DNA from: an uncultured Collinsella sp.
GTDB lineage: Bacteria > Actinomycetota > Coriobacteriia > Coriobacteriales > Coriobacteriaceae
Direction of reading: 5' to 3'
DNA length: 8,688 nt
NCBI GenBank assembly: GCA_958431945.1
Contig: CAUASQ010000069.1
Coordinates: 1-8,688 of the forward strand
The notes beneath the pieces are model-generated. The model worked only from the letters and a program-made list of their open reading frames with translations, did not search any database and had not been told where the DNA came from. The position numbers and the translations under genes were made by a program. Positions 6,457 to 8,688 of the stretch are shown here, piece by piece. Position 1 is the stretch's first letter. Each line of letters opens with the position of its first letter.

Positions 6457-7384
6457 TATCGGCACCTCCAAGCAGCAGATACAGGATAGCCATACGCACG
6501 CAGATACCGGCGTAGACCTGCTCCAGGATGACGGAGCGTTGCGGGTGGTCGGCCATATAAGAGTCGAACTCGACGCCGCGGTTGATGGGGCCCGGGTGGC
6601 AGATGATCGCGTCGGGCTTCATGAGCTTCTCGCGGTCCTTGATCAGGCCGAAGAGTTTGTGGTACTCGCGAATGGTCGGGAACGGGGCACCCTCGAGGCG
6701 CTCCTGCTGCACGCGCAGCATGTAGACGACGTCCAGCTCGGGCAGGACAGAATCGAGATCGCTCGTCACGTGGTCGCAGCCCAGAACCTCGGGCGCCGGC
6801 GGCAGCAGCGTGCCGGGGGCGACGGCGTAGGTCTCGCAGCCCATGATCTTAAGGGCGGGAATCAGCGAGCCGCAGACACGGGAGTGTGAGATATCGCCGA
6901 CGACGGCGACCTTCAGACCGTGGAAGTCACCCTTGTGCTCCCAAATGGTGTACAGGTCGAGCAGAGCCTGCGTGGGGTGGTTGTGCTTGCCGTCACCGGC
7001 GCAGATAACGCTCGCGGGCGAGTTCTGCGTGACGATGTAGGGAGCGCCGGCGTGCTTATCGCGCACGACGATGCAGTCAATCTTATAGGCGTTGAGGGTC
7101 TCGACGGTGTCGACGAGGCTCTCTCCCTTGACCGTAGAGGTCGAGGAACCGCCAAAGTTAAGGCTGTCGGCCGAAAGACGCTTCTCGGCGAGCTCGAAGG
7201 AGCTGCGGGTGCGCGTCGAGGGCTCGTTGAACATGTTGACGATGGTCTTGCCCTTGAGCGTGGGGACCTTCTTGATCGCACGCTCGTTGACCTCGGAGAA
7301 CGCCTTGGCGGTCTCGAGGATGAGCTTGATGTCCTCTTCGGAGTACTCGGTAATGTCGATCAGGTGCTTATGGTTGAACGCCAC
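6440..7384 (-). CDS. pyrB: Aspartate carbamoyltransferase catalytic subunit
   Basis: ATCase joins carbamoyl phosphate and aspartate, the committed step of pyrimidine synthesis. The 314-residue product has the carbamoyl phosphate motif STRTR (56-60), the SSTVKGES loop supplying Lys87, an Arg in VVRDKHAGAP (Arg108), HPTQALLD with His136 and Gln139, and the C-terminal GPINRG. The start is taken as GTG 7384 (reading VAFNHKHLID), four bases after the pyrR stop, with GGAGGTGA upstream inside the end of pyrR; the in-frame ATG 7420 would overlap pyrR by 32 bases and lacks a good site. No pyrI regulatory subunit is next to it, as in Bacillus, so control is probably at the RNA level through PyrR. Confidence 0.96.
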   Translation of the reverse strand: MAFNHKHLIDITEYSEEDIKLILETAKAFSEVNERAIKKVPTLKGKTIVNMFNEPSTRTRSSFELAEKRLSADSLNFGGSSTSTVKGESLVDTVETLNAYKIDCIVVRDKHAGAPYIVTQNSPASVICAGDGKHNHPTQALLDLYTIWEHKGDFHGLKVAVVGDISHSRVCGSLIPALKIMGCETYAVAPGTLLPPAPEVLGCDHVTSDLDSVLPELDVVYMLRVQQERLEGAPFPTIREYHKLFGLIKDREKLMKPDAIICHPGPINRGVEFDSYMADHPQRSVILEQVYAGICVRMAILYLLLGGADNGLAS

Positions 7385-7388
7385 GGTA

Positions 7389-7973
7389 CTACTCACCTCC
7401 CAGCGGCGCGGAGCCCACATGGGAACCCGGCGCGACGTCGTTAATCTCGACGGCGGTGTGGCCGTCGACTTCCTTCATATATAGGTGCACGTTCTCCTCG
7501 TGCGACGAGGGAACGTTCTTGCCGACAAAGTCCGGCGAGATGGGGAGCTCACGGTGGCCGCGGTCAACGAGGACTGCCAGCTCAATGCGGCTCGGACGGC
7601 CCAGGTCCATGACGGCGTCCAGAGCGGCGCGAATGGTACGGCCCGTATACAGGATGTCGTCCACCAGCACGACGCGTTTGCCGTCGACGCTAAAGGGAAT
7701 GTTGGTGGCGTGGATCGCGGGAGCGAAATTGGTAGCGTAGTCATCGCGGTAGAAGCTGATGTCGAGGCTGCCGAGCGGAACGTCGACGCCCTCGATCTCC
7801 TTGATCTCCTCGGCGAGTTTCTTTGCCAGAAGGTCGCCGCGCGTGACGATGCCGACCAGAGCGAGGTCTTCACAGCCCTCGTTGCGCTCGAGAATCTCGT
7901 GCGCGATGCGGGTCATCGCTCGATTGACGGCGGTCTCGTCCATGATGACCGCCTTGGGGGAAGTCGTGCCCAT
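7389..7973 (-). CDS. pyrR: Bifunctional pyr operon RNA-binding regulator / uracil phosphoribosyltransferase PyrR
   Basis: PyrR senses UMP/UTP and PRPP and binds pyr leader RNA; many members also make UMP from uracil and PRPP. The 194-residue product has the type I phosphoribosyltransferase PRPP loop VVLVDDILYTGRT (101-113), the earlier IVTRGD loop (42-47), FYRDDYA (74-80), and the PyrR-typical LVDRGHRELPI and DFVGKNVP (135-155). It is about a dozen residues longer than Bacillus PyrR, with extra sequence mainly at the Gly/Ser-rich C-terminus. ATG 7973 has AAGGAG four bases upstream. Being first in the operon behind a terminator-bearing leader, it most likely controls itself and the genes downstream. 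Confidence 0.96.
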   Translation of the reverse strand: MGTTSPKAVIMDETAVNRAMTRIAHEILERNEGCEDLALVGIVTRGDLLAKKLAEEIKEIEGVDVPLGSLDISFYRDDYATNFAPAIHATNIPFSVDGKRVVLVDDILYTGRTIRAALDAVMDLGRPSRIELAVLVDRGHRELPISPDFVGKNVPSSHEENVHLYMKEVDGHTAVEINDVAPGSHVGSAPLGGE

Positions 7974-7994
7974 CGATCTCCTTCCTCACATGTC

Positions 7995-8014
7995 TTGACT
8001 GCTGACACAGTCAA
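7995..8014 (-). repeat. Perfect 7-bp inverted repeat between pyr terminator and pyrR
   Basis: TTGACTG-TGTCAG-CAGTCAA in the message (with one or two further pairs possible) forms a hairpin that starts inside the terminator U-tract and ends about 10 bases before the pyrR ribosome site. It could hold the ribosome site open or be a second control element; function unknown. Confidence 0.5.
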
Positions 8015-8053
8015 AAAAATAGATGCCCGACCGCTTAAAGCGGACCAGACACC
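8013..8053 (-). terminator. Intrinsic terminator of the pyr leader (attenuator)
   Basis: In the minus-strand RNA 8053-8045 pairs with 8030-8022 and, past a bulged U8044, 8043-8039 pairs with 8035-8031: 14 pairs including several G-U, with loop UUA (8038-8036). A short UA and then seven U follow (8019-8013). It lies 40 bases before pyrR and its 5' arm is shared with the competing antiterminator, which makes it a conditional terminator. Confidence 0.85.
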
Positions 8054-8125
8054 CACAGGAAAGGCTGCTCTTTGGCAGCTATGTAATTCCATGTGGGTAT
8101 CTCGTACCCCTTTAATGGTCAAGGG
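8048..8125 (-). promoter_or_regulatory. pyr leader antiterminator / anti-antiterminator switch
   Basis: Two more folds compete with the terminator. The antiterminator pairs 8101-8092 (GATACCCACA) with 8057-8048 (TGTGGGTGTC), continues with GGAA 8090-8087 against TTCC 8061-8058, and ends in GCTGC-CAAAGA-GCAGC (8079-8064). Its 3' arm uses 8053-8048, which the terminator also needs. The third hairpin GGGTA-CGAGA-TACCC (8109-8095) takes the antiterminator's 5' arm. A further CCCTT/AAGGG pair (8125-8121 with 8112-8108) lies just before. This is the anti-antiterminator/antiterminator/terminator logic known for PyrR control. By family knowledge PyrR-UMP should favour the third hairpin and so termination; which loop PyrR contacts is not clear. 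Confidence 0.7.
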
Positions 8126-8204
8126 ATAGTGTAGCCAACCTCGAGCTTAATTGCGAGCATAAATACAGAGCAATCCGTAAACGGAGCCCAATGCTCCATA
8201 AACC

Positions 8205-8233
8205 TATATATATTTGTGGGACGAGCTTGAAAA
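8205..8233 (-). promoter_or_regulatory. Candidate pyr operon promoter
   Basis: Minus-strand -35 TTTTCA (8233-8228, four of six consensus bases), a 17-base spacer and -10 TATATA (8210-8205). Transcription would start near 8198, giving a leader of about 225 bases before pyrR that begins with the hairpin GGAGC-ATTGG-GCTCC (8197-8183). A weaker alternative, TCGCAA (8156-8151) with TACACT (8133-8128), would give a leader of about 150 bases that still includes the attenuator. Confidence 0.5.
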
Positions 8234-8255
8234 CACACGCACGAGCTGGCATAAT
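8227..8255 (+). promoter_or_regulatory. Candidate distal promoter reading toward rpmB
   Basis: TTGAAA (8227-8232), a 17-base spacer and CATAAT (8250-8255): five of six consensus bases in both boxes. Its start near 8262 would leave about 160 bases of leader before rpmB. The -35 overlaps the -35 of the leftward pyr promoter on the other strand. Confidence 0.55.
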
Positions 8256-8342
8256 CCCCTCTGCTGCACGCAAATCGGATCTACGTCCAGGGCCGTGGCG
8301 TGGGCACTATCGCCAAAAGAGGAATATCTCTGTGTAGATTGC

Positions 8343-8364
8343 GCACAGGGAGCGACTTCTGTGC
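8343..8364. repeat. Inverted repeat GCACAG-N10-CTGTGC next to the rpmB -10
   Basis: A perfect 6-base inverted repeat with a 10-base centre ends immediately before the proximal rpmB -10 box. It could be a dimer operator on DNA, or a hairpin in the longer transcript from the distal promoter. No regulator is identified. Confidence 0.4.
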
Positions 8365-8370
8365 TATAGT
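8362..8370 (+). promoter_or_regulatory. Candidate proximal rpmB promoter (extended -10)
   Basis: TGCTATAGT is an extended -10 (TGn plus TATAGT). At 17 bases upstream lies CGCACA (8342-8347), a weak -35. Initiation near 8377 gives a leader of about 48 bases before rpmB. Confidence 0.55.
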
Positions 8371-8388
8371 TCAGGCTTGTTTGTTAAC

Positions 8389-8408
8389 GCGACATGTTCG
8401 TTTGTCGC
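8389..8408 (+). promoter_or_regulatory. Hairpin in the rpmB leader next to the ribosome site
   Basis: GCGACA-TGTTCGTT-TGTCGC is a perfect 6-bp stem with an 8-base loop. It ends two bases before AAGGAGG (8411-8417), the ribosome site that sets the rpmB start at ATG 8425. Possible translational control, by inference only. Confidence 0.45.
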
Positions 8409-8424
8409 CCAAGGAGGGTCAGTT

Positions 8425-8613
8425 ATGTCCAAAGTTTGCGAAGTTTGCGGTAAGCACCCCGTTGCCGGTCGCTCCATCAGCCACTCTCACCGCGTCACCA
8501 ACCGTAAGTTCCGCCCCAACATCCAGCGCGTCTACGTCGTCGTCGATGGTCACCGTCGCAAGATGAACGTTTGCTCCACCTGCCTCAAGTCCGGCAAGGT
8601 TGCGCGCTCCTAA
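8425..8613 (+). CDS. rpmB: 50S ribosomal protein L28
   Basis: L28 is a small protein of the large ribosomal subunit. The 62-residue product has the family core SHSHRVTNRKFRPNIQ, followed by VYVVVDGHRRKMNVC. It carries two CxxC pairs (Cys5/Cys8 and Cys50/Cys53), the zinc-binding form of L28; other bacteria have a Cys-free form. The start is ATG 8425, seven bases after a perfect AAGGAGG; the upstream in-frame start at 8377 has no such site and would add residues foreign to the family. It is divergent from the pyr operon across a 451-base region and is apparently transcribed alone in this window. Confidence 0.97.
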   Translation: MSKVCEVCGKHPVAGRSISHSHRVTNRKFRPNIQRVYVVVDGHRRKMNVCSTCLKSGKVARS

Positions 8614-8688
8614 ATAAGGTCTTACCAACAAGTACCTCGGACTCTCCGGGTCAAAGACCTCGCGTTCACATAGAACTTACCAAAGGCG
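8614..8688. other. Downstream of rpmB, no gene seen
   Basis: Seventy-five bases to the window end. A small bulged hairpin, ACC-T-CGGA-CTC-TCCG-GGT (8634-8651), is present but without a U-tract, so I do not call a terminator. No start of a following gene is evident. Confidence 0.4.

Noticed and set aside
5092..6489. Long + strand open frame (465 codons) opposite pyrC
   Set aside because: It is a mirror frame of dihydroorotase, rich in Leu, Val, Asp and Gly with no domain I recognise; pyrC has all catalytic residues on the other strand.
7385..7420. Upstream ATG start for pyrB (ATG 7420)
   Set aside because: It would overlap pyrR and add residues not typical of ATCase; GTG 7384 has GGAGGTGA upstream.
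7913..8122. Minus-strand 69-codon frame through the pyr leader into pyrR
   Set aside because: It starts at TTG without a ribosome site, runs through the terminator stem and overlaps pyrR out of frame. The leader is better explained by RNA structure.
8094..8122. TTGACC-17-TACCCA as a pyr promoter (minus strand)
   Set aside because: The -10 is poor, and a start there would remove the antiterminator 5' arm from the RNA, contradicting the clear switch structure.
8119..8160. Possible 13-residue leader peptide (ATG 8160, TGA 8121-8119, minus strand)
   Set aside because: No ribosome site precedes it and it has no run of regulatory codons; it may simply be chance.

Overview
This window is core chromosome from a GC-rich bacterium. 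The protein content points to an actinobacterium of the Coriobacteriia, probably Collinsella-like. That placement is inferred from an actinobacterial-type integration host factor (MihF) directly upstream of gmk and rpoZ, combined with a Firmicute-like two-subunit dihydroorotate dehydrogenase (PyrK plus PyrD class 1B) and a zinc-ribbon L28. No database search was possible. I see no mobile element, CRISPR array, rRNA or tRNA.

Reading leftward from the right end, the layout is as follows. (1) rpmB (ribosomal protein L28) is the only + strand gene, at 8425-8613. (2) A 451-base divergent region (7974-8424) holds promoters for both directions, with overlapping -35 elements, and a structured pyr leader ending in a strong intrinsic terminator. 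(3) A six-gene minus-strand pyrimidine operon runs pyrR-pyrB-pyrC-pyrK-pyrD-pyrF (7973 down to 2650). Its genes abut or overlap, except for a 92-base gap between pyrC and pyrK that contains another terminator-like hairpin. (4) A 239-base gap (2411-2649) carries a long stem-loop and a candidate extended -10 promoter. (5) A second tightly packed minus-strand cluster, mihF-gmk-rpoZ-thiI, runs to the left edge; thiI is cut by the window end.

The pyr operon encodes de novo UMP synthesis from carbamoyl phosphate onward: ATCase (PyrB), dihydroorotase (PyrC), NAD-linked dihydroorotate dehydrogenase (PyrD+PyrK) and OMP decarboxylase (PyrF), with PyrR as the likely regulator of its own leader. carAB and pyrE are not in the window. 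The mihF cluster joins nucleoid organisation and phage integration (MihF), GMP to GDP conversion (Gmk), RNA polymerase assembly (omega) and tRNA 4-thiouridylation (ThiI). The neighbourhood pyrF-mihF-gmk-rpoZ resembles the known mycobacterial order.

The genes are ordinary housekeeping genes. The parts worth a second look are regulatory: a three-state RNA switch before pyrR without a perfect PyrR box, overlapping -35 elements of divergent promoters, a candidate internal attenuator splitting pyrRBC from pyrKDF, and small inverted repeats at rpmB.
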